From Lunularia cruciata (Eukaryota > Streptophyta > Marchantiopsida > Lunulariales > Lunulariaceae), in the NCBI GenBank assembly GCA_948567375.1, contig OX419761.1, positions 34,386,243 to 34,450,242 on the forward strand: 64,000 bases of DNA, written 5' to 3'. The position numbers and the translations under genes are program-made. Positions 36,957 to 47,879 of this stretch are shown here, one piece after another (within the stretch, counting starts at the first letter, position 1; each line of letters opens with the position of its first letter). Under the pieces are notes generated by a model. The model had not been told where the DNA came from, did no database searches, and saw nothing but the letters and a program-made list of their open reading frames with translations.

Positions 36957-37449
36957 CCTTCAATTTATCAGGAATTTGTCTATCAAGTTGTGCACTCTGG
37001 ACTTCTCTTATTAGACCCATAAAACATCTATCGATCTTACAAACAATTGCCGTCCTTATGACATACAGAGGCAGTTTCTGCCTATGTGATTTTTCTTTAA
37101 CTCCAATGATTGACCATTGGTGGGTTCTCACTACTTTCTTCCTCCAATCTACCATAGGGTTGTATTGCTCCATCCATGGCATGCCTAAAATTGCATCATA
37201 ACGAGCTAACTGTAACACTCGCCACTCAATTGCTTCTTGATATTCTCCTATAGAGAGGGTTACCCGTTTAGGTAATGATTCAATCCTCTCTATTTGCCCA
37301 TTAGGTAACTCTACTTCTTCACTCTGATCCCTCTCTAGATCCATTCCCAATCTCATTGCAATAGAGCGAGACAAGAAATTCTCTGTTGCTCCCAGATCTA
37401 TTAATACCCTCACTTGATTACCTTCTAGGATTCCATTCACGACAATCAA
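36871..37449 (-). pseudogene. Retropepsin region of the - strand chromovirus
   Basis: The - strand reads VLIDLGATENFLSRSIA, the aspartic protease site, with Leu where Ser or Thr follows the catalytic Asp. AILGMPWMEQYNP follows, typical of the Gypsy protease end. The frame runs on towards RT. Confidence 0.82.
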
Positions 37450-37543
37450 TTGTGAGGTTGCCTTTGGGGATCTTTGGCATTATTCTTCTTCCTTCCCTCG
37501 CTTATCTGCTTCCTTATTGAGCCAGTAAGGCCACGAGGTACAT

Positions 37544-38415
37544 TTATTGGCAATCTTTGTTTTCCAAAGTGATTTCCACCTCCTCCTCAATGTGCCTCTC
37601 CATGTTGTTCAAAGATTGCCTGTACGAAGGCCGAGGGCCTCTAGGGAAATGAGTGCCACAGTTTGTAGATATGTGCCCAATATAGCCACAATTGTAACAA
37701 TAGTGTTGTTCTCCTCGAGTCCCTTCTCCTCGTGGGACTCCATCTCTTTGTTCTTCTACCCGTCCCCGCTCCTCTTGAAGCGATCGTGCTCCTCGATCCC
37801 AGAATTGAAGGTTGCCCAATTCCATCGATATTGGTCCACCCATGTGTGGCATTTCTGCCCAATAATGTTGAGGTGGAACTACTCCTTCACCTCTACCTCC
37901 ACCTAATGCTCATGCTATTCTCTATGCACAAGCAATGGCTTCAAATACCGTGCGAGGATTTTGCACCATGACTTCTTGGCGAATCCGCTCTTTCAACCCT
38001 CGTTTGAAATTGTTGAGAACCTCTGTGGACTCATGTCGGTAATTGCAACTTGTAGATCCAGAAATGCCTCCACATACTCTTGTACGCTATTCTTCTGTCT
38101 CAATCCCCATAGTCGGGTTCGAGCCATCTGCATAGAATCCACCGAGTGGAAATTCTTCATCAATCCTTCTTGCATTGCTGTCCATGTGACCTCCCTTCTC
38201 TCTACCAACATGGATTGTTCCCAAGCATCATACCATGTGAGGGCTTTATTGGTCAAGTATCCACATGAAAACACGCATGCAACATGCTCTGTGATCTCTG
38301 TTGAGAACAATCGGGAATATCGATTCATTCTCGAGATCCAGTTTTCCACTACTCCCATCATACACTGCCCCTTGTAAGGCTTGATGTTGCAGGCCTTCTT
38401 CATCCGGAGTAGCAA
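37544..38415 (-). pseudogene. Gag with zinc knuckle of the - strand chromovirus
   Basis: The - strand frame 38415-37993 has the retrotransposon gag core (ALTWYDAWEQSM, TWTAMQEGLMKNF, RLWGLRQKNSVQEYVEAFL). A second piece, 37852-37544, has a CCHC knuckle (CYNCGYIGHISTNC). Stops and a shift lie between. Sequence from 38415 to the primer site at 39218 contains further gag-like pieces riddled with stops. Confidence 0.82.
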
Positions 38416-39217
38416 TGTGACTTCATTATTGTAGGGTTTGTAGGTACGGGTGCCTCTCCAAGTACTTCAGTCGCAGGTACTAGGTTTTGAGACGGCTCTT
38501 CTTCTTGCATGGCTTGATCGTTCCTGAGGATCTGCACTTGACTTTGTAATGTCTCCATGGTCATCTTAATCTCTCAAAATTCATTCAACATCCCTTGCAT
38601 TCCTTGCACCAGCTCTTGCAATTGCAGATCTATGGTTCATGCAACACTCAATTGCTAATGTCTACTTCAATACAGAGTCAATATAATCACTCTGGAAGGC
38701 GCACGAACTATCGGAACTACCATTGGGACCTCAAAAGCTATCACTCGTTGATAATACTCCTCACCAAAATTCCTATCCACAAAATCTCTAAGCATCACTT
38801 TTGGTCTCACTACATAACGGATTTCTACTTGAGTGTTGAAAGGGAGAGGATTTGGGACATTCATATCCATATTATCATAATAGAATGTAGATTGTCAAAT
38901 CCCACTCTCTGTCATATATCACTACAGGTAGAATCACCGGGTTTGGTGAGTTCATCACTTTGTCCATGATTCTGCACCAAAGTGATAAACTAGCTATACC
39001 CTCATCTGCTCACGCTGGATGTACATAACCTTGATGTGGAATGGGTTTGAGAATGGAAAGCTAGGTGCGGGAAATTGTCCTCTCGGCGTATCCATCCGCT
39101 CTCTAAAGTCCTTCCTAAGTCTAGCAATTACTCTAAGTTCTCCACCTAAAATTACTTAGTTTCAGTAGTTCATGCTATTCCAAGAGGGGTTATCCACTCT
39201 CTTGGACTAAAACACTC

Positions 39218-39229
39218 GCTCTGATACCA
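39218..39229 (-). other. Primer-binding site of the - strand chromovirus
   Basis: The - strand reads TGGTATCAGAGC, an exact 12-base match to the initiator tRNA-Met complement, one base inside the LTR. Confidence 0.92.
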
Positions 39230-39230
39230 T

Positions 39231-39963
39231 TGTAATACTCCGAGGACAAGAGAAGAGAGAAAACATGAATTGCACACTCAAACATTTGATGCTCCAAAGG
39301 AGCACCTTCTCTTTATTATATAGACAAAGAGGATCTCCTCCAAGGAAGCTCCACCATAGGATTAGGGACACATATAAGTGACATGTCAGCAAGCTCCACC
39401 CTTGGATTACTTACTTGGATGGGTGACATGTTTGGTCTAGGTCCTATTTGGTTGGTCAAACAAGCTTTAACCGGAGGGAATCTTTTAGGGAGTCTTCCTG
39501 TAGGAATCTCAAAATCACATAAGGTACCATTGGAAAGCTCTCAACGAGACAAAGTAGGGGGGAGGAAAGGCCACCTTTTCTTCCATTGGAGGAGGAATCT
39601 ACACATTTTTGAGGCCTAATTCATCCATTAGGCCTCCAAAATTACCTTCAAGATTTCAGGCATATTTCGGTTCCTACTCTATCAATAGAAGTCCCCTTTT
39701 GGTGATACCTCTTTCTGATCTGTTTAGTCCATCATGTGTAACATCCTTCCAGATGTTACCAAACCAATTCTCACCTTTAAATCATATGTCTAGCTATTGG
39801 TTCTAAGGTTCTCAAGTCTATTTCAGTTTTTGCCTTATTAGTAGAAATACTCTTTTGGTGATATTTCTATCTTATCTATTTTGACCATCATGTATAACAT
39901 CATTCTAGATGTTACCAAACCAAATTTCACATCTAGATTATATGGCTAGCTCTTGGTATTACA
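39231..39963 (-). repeat. 5' LTR of the - strand chromovirus (733 bp)
   Basis: On the - strand it starts TGTAATACCAAGAG at 39963 and ends GAGTATTACA at 39231, next to the primer site. A TATA-like box (TATATAATAAAG on the - strand, about 39311-39322) lies in its downstream half. Confidence 0.85.
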
Positions 39964-40799
39964 ACATGGGACATCTCATGCTCAAGCGCTTCTTCTGATG
40001 TTCTACCACTTGCGCACTGCTACAACTCTCACTCCCACCATCCTCCTCCTCCTCGAGACTCCTCGACTAAAACATCTTTTGTCTTTCCATTTGCCCTCAT
40101 ATTTATTCATCAGAGCTCTCAAACATGATAAGATTATAACCCACGTGGCCAATCACACACATGTACATAGATTTGTCACGTGGCAACATCTCATCCGTTG
40201 GATCTAGCAAACAACCTACCCCACTAATGTGGAGATAAAAATGATAAGTCACTTTTTTATGGGCTCTACAAACCACAACACGACAATAGGAGCATTTCTC
40301 AAGAAATTAGTGAATTCTCTTTGATACATCCTTCAACAATTTACATTAGGGTTTGACTTCCCATATAATAATTTACAAAATTGAGAAGGGATTTTTGAAA
40401 CTCCATGATTTTTGTATTGCCCTATGAGTTTCATGAAGATGAACTCTGGGTTGCATGACCAAGAGAGTATGCACTGCAAATTCTTGCATAACAATACCAA
40501 CAAGAGTGGTTTTATTGGATCAACAAAAGTGGTTTTACGGGAAAAATAGAGTACAATAGAGGGTAAGGTGAGTTTACAATTTCCTTGAGAATAATAGAGT
40601 ATTGAAAGGTCTACATAACAAAGCACCAAATATTAGGTCAAGTTAATTAAGGGCTTAATTTGCTCAAAGTCTTTGTCTCTTAGACACAAATAGAGATCAA
40701 CAAGATGAATTTATTCTTGTCATCTTTTTACTCCATAATGATTAATCATATAATGTTACTTGCTAAATTTACCTTGTATAGTGGAAATTTACACCATCA
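39964..40799. other. Short spacer between two retroelements, no gene seen
   Basis: AT-rich sequence between the chromovirus LTR and copy A of the methyltransferase family. No motif is recognised. Confidence 0.5.
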
Positions 40800-41983
40800 A
40801 TACTGTCACGCCATTTGTAGTGTCACATCTAGATTGCTCGGACACTGGAGTTGTAGTGATAGTAGTTAGAGTTATTTTAGCAATTTCTCAAAGACTACTT
40901 TCCGACGGTCAGATTTTGTGTTTGGGGTACTGATTTCATGGTGGGGCCCACCGTCACTTTGCACCGTTTTCACCGTCAAGTGTGCCATTAGTGGGACTGT
41001 TAGGGTTTCAGACCTAGCTCAAGTCCAAAGGTAAACTTTCAAAGTGCAGCTCCAAAGAGCTCACTTCTCTGATGTTGAGCCTTCGAGTTCCTGGCTATGG
41101 TGGACAGAGGCCAACGAGCGTCACCTGGATTCTCTTAGCTAGAGTGGGTGTGGCTTCGAGGCATAAGGCTGTGGGCTATGAAGGCCTAGAAGGGCCAGCA
41201 AGCCAGCTTGCTGGCATGAGGCTAGCTAGTTTATAGTAGATCTTGGTAATTGGTTGGCAAAATCTGCCCATTTTACTAGATTATGTGCAACAGGGTTTGA
41301 CCCTTAGATCTCTTGTTCCTAGACTGGTGCCCTAGCCAATTGGTCCGCCCTCACTTGTTGTCCTAGTGACTATGCCACTATTATCTATACACTTGTAGCT
41401 TTGGCTAGGAGAGGCAGTTTGATCCCATTCTTGGTAATCCTGGTAGCTTAGGACTTATATACGAACTTCTCTTATATCAAATGCCAAATGGTGACAGACT
41501 CAATCTTGTGTTGTTTTATGAGATGGAGGGTTTTCATTTAGATTTCTTGTGATTGGACTCTCTCCATTCTCTACTTCTTGTTTGTGCACCACATTTGTGT
41601 GAGGTGCACTGAATTTTGAGTGTTGGTGCTCTGGTGTGCTCTTGGTAGTGAGGTTGGAGTGATGACCAATCAGACTACCTTTGCTTCTCTCTGGTGAGGT
41701 AGGAAGTGATGATCTATAGACTATGAGAGTGCATGTTGTGATGGTAGGTTACAAGCCCTTTTCCTTAGTGTAGTTATCTCAGTTAGAGTTACATTAGTAG
41801 GTGATGCTTAATTGGTATTGGCACTTGGTGGGGTACTTGCGATTGTGAATTGCGGTTGCAATTTGCGGTTCTGGTTTGCTGTTGCAATTTGTGGTTGCGG
41901 TTACTTTGTCACGATGGAGTTCTTTGGGGATTCTAGAGGAGATAGCCTTGCCGTATGCAGTGGGTTTACTCAGAGTGGTAATC
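40800..41983 (+). repeat. 5' LTR region of copy A (borders uncertain)
   Basis: From about 40804 (CATTTGTAGTGTCACATCTAGATTGC) it matches the 3' LTR from about 49421. The first 107 bp of the LTR seen at 49314 are missing or unrecognisable here. Compared with copy C it lacks about 560 bp near 41153. The right border is a guess: GGTATCAG at 41986-41993, shortly before the gag Met, might be a primer site. Confidence 0.6.
41292..41354 (-). other. tRNA-Leu-like relic, antisense in the LTR (copy A)
   Basis: On the - strand it reads GTGAGGGCGGACCAATTGG, then CTAGGGCACCAGTCT, ending in GGGTCAAACCC. The D-arm and anticodon-stem region resemble tRNA-Leu (GG.CGAGTGGTCTAAGGC.CCAGACT), and the end resembles the B box. 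Copy C has the same relic, with a better match at the start (GTGAGGATGG). It lacks a variable arm, so it is not a working tRNA. A tRNA-derived SINE is possible. Confidence 0.4.
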
Positions 41984-42009
41984 GGTATCAGCTTGTATCT
42001 CAGGTCCCA

Positions 42010-43560
42010 ATGAGGAACAAAATTGACTCTGAGTTGGAGTTTGACACATGAGTTGATTCAGTTGAGAGTGCACTTGGTGTGTCTGCACCGTTGTTGTGGG
42101 ACATGGACTAGATTTATGGGGCCTCCAAAGGCCCTAGGCGTTACTTTGGTATAGTGGGTACCATTGAGTTGGATGACTTCATCCAAGAGTTTGATAGTTG
42201 GTGTGATCTATAGTAGATGCGGAGCCCAACTTTTTTTACACCCTTCATGGCATGGAAGGGGTTGTTTTAGCATCTAGAGGGTCCACCAATGGATGAATAC
42301 CATGAGTTCAAGAGAGCTCATTTGGAGGAGATCAAGTTATGGAGACAATATTGGTTTCCAAACTATGTCTCTATCACTTCAGATTTGGTGGCCGGGAGTA
42401 GATTGGCTGTACCTACGAGTTCTAGCTTGAGTAGTGTTAGTGGAGCTAGTGGAAGTGCACTAGCTGGAGATAGTGTTACTATGAGTGGAGGTACTGCTAC
42501 AAGGGGTGGTGTGGTACCGAGGTTTAACCCCATGGTGGAGTTCTTCTAGTGTTTGAGGCAGAACTACCAGGGAGTGCGGATTGACAAGCAAAGGAGCTTG
42601 CAAGAGTTCCTATGGAAGGCTAGAGAGAGGCTACGCAAGGCATACACTTGCATGAGGCGGCTGATCAGTTTCACTCAAGGAGTTACTAAAGCCCAGGCAG
42701 TCCAGTTTTGGTATGGGATACTGGACAGGGAGTTGCAACCTATAGTTTGTGATGCTACGTTGTTATAAGCTACTTTGCCTACTCTGGCAATGGTCTTTGG
42801 TTTAGCTAAGCGTACTAAGCTCAACATGGTGGAGGAGAGAGTGGTGACATCTAGATTTGGTAGGGAGACCTCATCCATAGTTGTGACTTCTTCTAAAGTG
42901 CAGCAGAGTGCACCACGCCCAATTGGTTTTTGAGGACAAGGTGGACAACCTAGATCCTATGGAGCGAGTGGAGTTAGATCCTTACTTTCATTTTTGGGTC
43001 AACAACAACCAGTGAGTGGTGGTGTTGCTTGTTGGACTTGTGGTGGACCTCACCATTGGAGAGAGTGTACTCAGGGCAGTGGACCTGATACCTTGGGTGC
43101 ATCACAGCTAGCATAGAGGCAGTGTGAGCATTGCCATAGATTTGGTCACACTAGTGACCAATGTTTTGATCTACACCCGGAATTACGGAGTGGTAGGGCT
43201 GCTATGACAAGTAGTAGAGGAGGTCCAGTTCATGGAGGACAAGGTGCTAGAGGTGGTGGTAGAGGATCTACATCTAGTAGTGGTGATGTACTTGCCTTTA
43301 CTTCTAATACAACTATGGCTACTCAGATTGAGTAGTTGGAGCAGAGATTGGCTAGTATGGCCATTGCTCATAGGAGATCAAATTTGGGTGCTAAGGCTCT
43401 CACCTCATATGCTGGTGATAGAGATGCTTTGGATTTCATGTGCGGAGCAACACAAGTGGATACATCTGCAGTAGTGACTAGGAGTGCAATACGTGCTCCA
43501 AAGCCTAGAGGAGCATCAGTGGAGTTGGACCCACAAAGAGGAGAGGTTGGGAGACACGTC
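42010..43560 (+). pseudogene. Gag of copy A with two CCHC zinc knuckles
   Basis: It starts at Met 42010 (IDSELEFD), equivalent to Met 53548 of copy C. The capsid-like region includes SLQEFLWKARERLRKAYT and FTQGVTKAQAVQFWYGIL. Two zinc knuckles follow: a variant CWTCGGPHHWREC at about 43030 and a canonical CEHCHRFGHTSDQC at about 43120. The zinc knuckles imply RNA packaging. Several TAG stops interrupt the frame, for example at 42548 and 42766 and just before the second knuckle. Confidence 0.8.
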
Positions 43561-43959
43561 AGACTTCCGTAGTCTTTCATACTATCTGAGGCATTGCAAA
43601 TGACATCCATGGCTCCTAGATGTCCCAATGTAGGTGTGGTAGGTGGTGATGGAGTGCATGATGGACTACTTGCTAGTCAGCCACCTACTACTACACATAT
43701 TGAGTAGAGCATGATGTTGGGAGCGGCTCAGCTAAGTATGCGGTGTCCTTTGTTTTTGGCCAGTGACGTGTTTACATTGGGAGTTGACCCAACTCCAATT
43801 TTTAGGTTGGTTGCCATGCTTTGTGAGAGCAGGGATGATGCGGTTTCTACAGCTAGAGCAGAGGTGGTTGATAGTGGAGCTGACTTGGTTGAGGAGCATG
43901 GGATCCATTCCGGGACCAGTGGTTTATGGCAAGCAGTAGCCAAGTAGACCGATCTTTGA

Positions 43960-44380
43960 GAGAGCATGGTTCACACTTGGTGTTGTCCTATTGGATAACC
44001 AGAGAGGGATTTTCCATTTGGTGGGATCTTCAGGGAAGGTCTATACACCACAGAGAGTCTTGTTAGACTTTGGTGCGTAGCCCCTAATGTTGGAGAAGGC
44101 TGCAATTGTTGGTCTGGAGTTACAAAAGACCAATGTGGAGAGGTATCCATTTCAGATCCAGACATCTCTAGGTGGTGGTTCGACATAGTACATCACACAT
44201 GGGGAGCTTGTATCCAAGTTTAGCCTAGTCATCCAACCGATAGCTTGGTGGTGAGAGCTTAGGCTATTATGACAATAGTTGAGTCATATGATGTGCTAAT
44301 TGGGAGAGCAGTGTTATACCCCATGGGTTTCATCATTGACTATTGGGAGGAGACAACCTCCTATAGACCGGGTTGGTAGT
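43960..44380 (+). pseudogene. Retropepsin region of copy A
   Basis: Reads VLLDFGA, a TAG, then PLMLEKAAIVGLELQK, and after a frameshift ESYDVLIGRAVLYPMGF. This is the layout of a Gypsy aspartic protease: Asp-x-Gly-Ala, then a hydrophobic strand with DVLIG. The residue after the catalytic Asp is Phe instead of Ser or Thr. Confidence 0.65.
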
Positions 44381-44768
44381 CTGGTGAGGGACAAGTATGT
44401 TGCCTACCAATATACTTCAATAGTGGTAGTCTTGGCTCACTAAGACCATAGGAACATCAGGTTTAGCTTTCAGTGGTGCAATTACTTAGCCTGGTGACTT
44501 GTTGGAGGGGAACGCCCATGCAGAGGATACTCCAATACCAGAGGAGATCACTCGGATTTGGAGTACAAGTGGGATTGTTCCATCCACCTTGGATGTTCCA
44601 TTGTGGAGTTCAAAGGAGGCGTTGTAGCAACATGCAGATCAATTGGTGCAGTAGGCTTAGAGTGGAGCCTTTGTACCATCAAGAGATGAGTGTGAGGATG
44701 AGCCTCCAGAGTTGATTACTTTGACACCTCTGGATACCACACTCATTGCTTGGCAGTATCCAATAGAG

Positions 44769-45735
44769 GAGATATGTCTATTGGAGTTGTTTGGTGGGAT
44801 TAGCAATGGACTAGTTGCAGTATTACAAGCGGGTATACAAGTACAGAGGTACTTGTATGTAGAGAGAGATGAGACTGCTAGGCGAGTCTCTCTACATCAT
44901 GTGGCACACTTGGCCTATTGGTATCTGGAGTTATTACCAATGTTAGTAGTCAGAGGTTACCAAAAGGCCCTACCAGTAGACATTTCTTTATTGGGGACGC
45001 ATAATCTAGAGAGATATGGACCTATTCACTTGGTGCTTTTTAGATGGCCATGTTAGGGACATACATGTGCTGGCCGAGGTTTGGGTCTTAAGGATCCTTG
45101 TTCTGGTGTGTTTTGGGAGATTTTATGGATACTACAACATCTCATAGTTCATCAGTCCGTTCCTCCAGCTTACTTTTTGGAGAATTTTCCTTTGATGGGT
45201 AATTCTTGCACTAGAGTGGTGGCGAGTACACTTAGGTTCATTCTTGGGTGGGACTTGCTATATTGTTAGATGCAGCCAAAGTGGGATCATAGGCTCATCA
45301 TCTTCATCTTTGGTGGACAAACCTCTTAACCAAAGAGGTTCTATAGTGTGCTTATGATGGGATTCAACAACTTGACCACATCCTTGTTGATGATATCTTG
45401 GATATTAGATGTCAATCTCAGATAATGGTAGTGGCTGATAGGTCACCTATGGCAGTGGTGAACCTAGTTGGAAAGCCTAGAGCCGCATTTCTCACACTCG
45501 TGAGTTTCCCAAGCTCTCATGCTTTTTGAGAGGGAGGACTTGGACTTGTTTGGGACTCACAGTTACAACAGTTGGTAGAGCCCAACGCTGATGAGAGAGA
45601 GAGCAAGGGATGGGTTTTTGCACTAGTATTACTGTTGTTCCAGCAATGTCAAAGGCATCTAGGCGTCAGGTGTTAGGTCATGCTATGGGCCTGAATTGTT
45701 TGACCTGGATTGTGAGCCTTGGGTTGGCAGAGTAG
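44769..45735 (+). pseudogene. C5 cytosine DNA methyltransferase domain (DNMT3-like), copy A
   Basis: Cytosine-5 methyltransferases move a methyl group from SAM to cytosine in DNA. Motif I is LLELFGGISNGLVAVLQAGI, followed by YLYVERDETARR. Motif IV is RWPC, with the catalytic Cys codon at 45051-45053, immediately followed by TAG (45054-45056), then GHTCAGRGLGLKDP.SGVFWE. Motif VI is PPAYFLENFP. After a one-base deletion come LLDAAKVGS and LWWTNL, then motif IX-like VEPNADERE and motif X RRQVLGHAMGLNCLTWIV, ending GLAE and a TAG at 45733-45735. The order I-IV-VI-IX-X is that of DNMT3 and bacterial enzymes, not the rearranged order of plant DRM. Beyond the TAG the frame continues into a linker leading to RT. 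It is certainly not active as it stands. Confidence 0.88.
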
Positions 45736-45741
45736 CGTAGG

Positions 45742-46140
45742 ATGCGCTTGATAGGCATCACTACTCGGACACGTGTGAGCCATGTGCCTATCAAGACAAT
45801 TCAAGCACATGTTGGGGGCAATGAACAGAGTGGGCATGGTATTCTTGGGACACAACTTGTAGCTACTAGGGAGAGTGGTCTACTTGGAGTCCATCGAGGT
45901 GAGCATGGGCTACTTGGATTACACCCGTGGTCCACTTGGGATGTAGCTAGAGGATGTGTGGCGCTTGTAGCCAGAGTGGAGGGAGTTTTTCACATAGAGG
46001 TTGAGACCTCTAGTGGTCGGGAGCATGACACTATTGCTCCCAAGGGCCCAGTATAGCAGCCAGTCAGGACGTCTTGCACTCCTACCACAATTACAGAGGA
46101 TACTTAGGAGCCAGATCTTGGACCCAAGCTTACTGGAGAG
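45742..46140 (+). pseudogene. Linker between methyltransferase and RT, copy A
   Basis: In frame with the end of the methyltransferase, it reads 104 codons (IGITTRTRVSHVP, ESGLLGVHRGEHGLLGLHP, VARVEGVFHIEVETSS). The GLLGVH/GLLGLHP repeat is present in copies A and C. No known domain is recognised. It ends near the sequence preceding RT (EPDLGPKLTGEE). Confidence 0.55.
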
Positions 46141-46850
46141 GAAAGACAGAGGGTTTGGAGGTTCTGAGGAACCACACAAGTTGTTTTCCTTTCAGTATGT
46201 AGGATTTGGGTGCTCTGAAGGGACCTGGTATACAAATTGAGCCAACTAGCAATACACTAGTTTTCCAACGTCCTTATTGATATAGTGAGATGGAGAAGAT
46301 ATTGATTTAGAGCTGGAGTAGTGACCTTTTTGAGGTTGGTTTGGTGGAGATTTCACATGGAAAGTATGCATTAGCAATAGTGATGTCAGCCAAGAAGGAT
46401 ATGCATGGCAACTACATAGATAGGTGGATGTGTGGAGATTACCATCCTATCGATTGACAGACTAAGGCTGATTGGTATGCCATGCCTACACCAGAGGAGA
46501 ATTTTGATGCTATTGGGCATGCAAAGATCTTCAATACTTTGGATCTTTGAGCGGGATATCATCAATTACCAATCAAGGAGGAGGATAAGTCCAAGACAAC
46601 ATTTTGGGCTGTTGATCCTCACAGTAAGGATGTGTTATATCAGTAGAGGTTCTTACTATTTGGGTTAAAGAATGCTTATGCTGAGTTCCAGAGGATCATG
46701 GATTGGATCCTAGCTGGATTGATGACATTTTGGTCTATAGCACTACTATGGAGGAGCATGAGAGACAATTGTTGGAGGTGTTTGAGAGGTTGAGATCTCA
46801 TGGACTCAAATTACATCTTGGGAAGTGTAGGTTCTTCCACAAGTAGGTTG
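46140..46850 (+). pseudogene. Reverse transcriptase of copy A
   Basis: Reads EVGLVEISHGKYALAIVM, DMHGNYIDRWMCGDYHP, ADWYAMPTPEENFDAI, AGYHQLPIKEEDKSKTTFWA. About 22 bp containing the start of the YIDD box are deleted compared with copy C. Stops are mostly TAG. Confidence 0.82.
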
Positions 46851-46869
46851 AGTATTTGGGTCACACTAT

Positions 46870-47520
46870 CTACCCTGAAGGACTTGTGTTCAACAAACCA
46901 AGGTGGAATCTATTGCACGTATTCCTTGGCCTACGGATGTGAGCAGAGTGCGTGCATTCCTTGGGTTGGAAAACTTCTATTGCCGCTATGTTAGAGGATT
47001 TAGTGCCATTGCCAAGGCCTTGATGAAGTTGACCAAGCTTACACATGAGTGGTGTTGGGGAGATGAGCAAGAGAGAGCTTTTGTAGAGCTCAAGGAGAGG
47101 TAGACATTTACTCCTATTTTGAGGAGACCGATCAGAAGATGACCATTTCAGGTTCAAACTTATTGGAGTATGTTGGGGCTTGGAGCGGTGCTCACCCAAC
47201 ATGATGATGAGGGGAAGGAATTTGTGGTGGCTTATGCTAGTCACTCCAACAATTTGGCCAAGGCAAAGTATAGTTCATATGAGGGAGAGTGCTTGGTAGT
47301 AGTTTGGGCAGTAGCACATTTCCAATGTTACCTATTTGTAACCCCTTCAATCTCATCACTAATCATCAGCCACTGAAGTGGTTGATGGAGTCCGGCAAGC
47401 TTTCAAAGAAGCTTGCACGATGGGCTCTGATTTTACAAGAGTATGATTTCATGGTTGTTCATAGACCTGGAGTGGTGAACCATGATGCAGATGGGTTGAG
47501 TAGAAACCCATGTCCCAGCT
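46870..47520 (+). pseudogene. RT connection and RNase H of copy A
   Basis: The connection region reads IARIPWPTDVSRVRAFLGL, then GFSAIAKALMKLTK and WGDEQERAFVELKER. RNase H reads MLGLGAVLTQHDDEGKEF, AYASHSNNLAKAKYSSYEGE and, after a frameshift, NHQPLKWLMES and HRPGVVNHDADGLSRNP. This is the typical Gypsy RNase H end. Confidence 0.85.
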
Positions 47521-47879
47521 AATAGCATCAGACTGGAGCACATTGGCATGGTGAGACATATGAGTAGATAGTGCCAAGTTGGCATGCATTGGCCTTTTTG
47601 TGTATATTTCCAAAGGCTTTGGTGGTATCTTCCTCAGCACATATAGGAGGAGTTATTGAGGTCATAGATCCAAAGAATGAAGATATTGGTACAATTCAGC
47701 GAGACATCATGATGATATCTTAGTGATGGACTATCTTTGCACTAGTGTTGTGGGTGGCACAATTGGGGCCAAGGAGAAAGACCATGTTCTTCAAATGAGC
47801 CAGACTGTTCAGATTGGACGGCAGACACCTTTTGCATGTATGAGAGGATGGTAGAGTGTGAGTAGTACCACATCCATCT

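Larger units (their letters stand above)
33732..39963 (-). mobile_element. Ty3/Gypsy chromovirus on the - strand (inactive)
   Basis: Read on the - strand: 5' LTR (39963-39231), an exact initiator tRNA-Met primer site (39229-39218), gag, zinc knuckle, protease, RT, RNase H, integrase, chromodomain, purine-rich tract, and a 3' LTR cut short at its outer end. Each domain is recognisable, but the frame is broken many times and catalytic residues are lost. It is a different family from the element at 1-962. Confidence 0.92.

Noticed and set aside
44473-44715. Apparent separate ORF before the methyltransferase
   Set aside because: It is out of frame; copy C shows that the real reading is the polyprotein frame leading into motif I.
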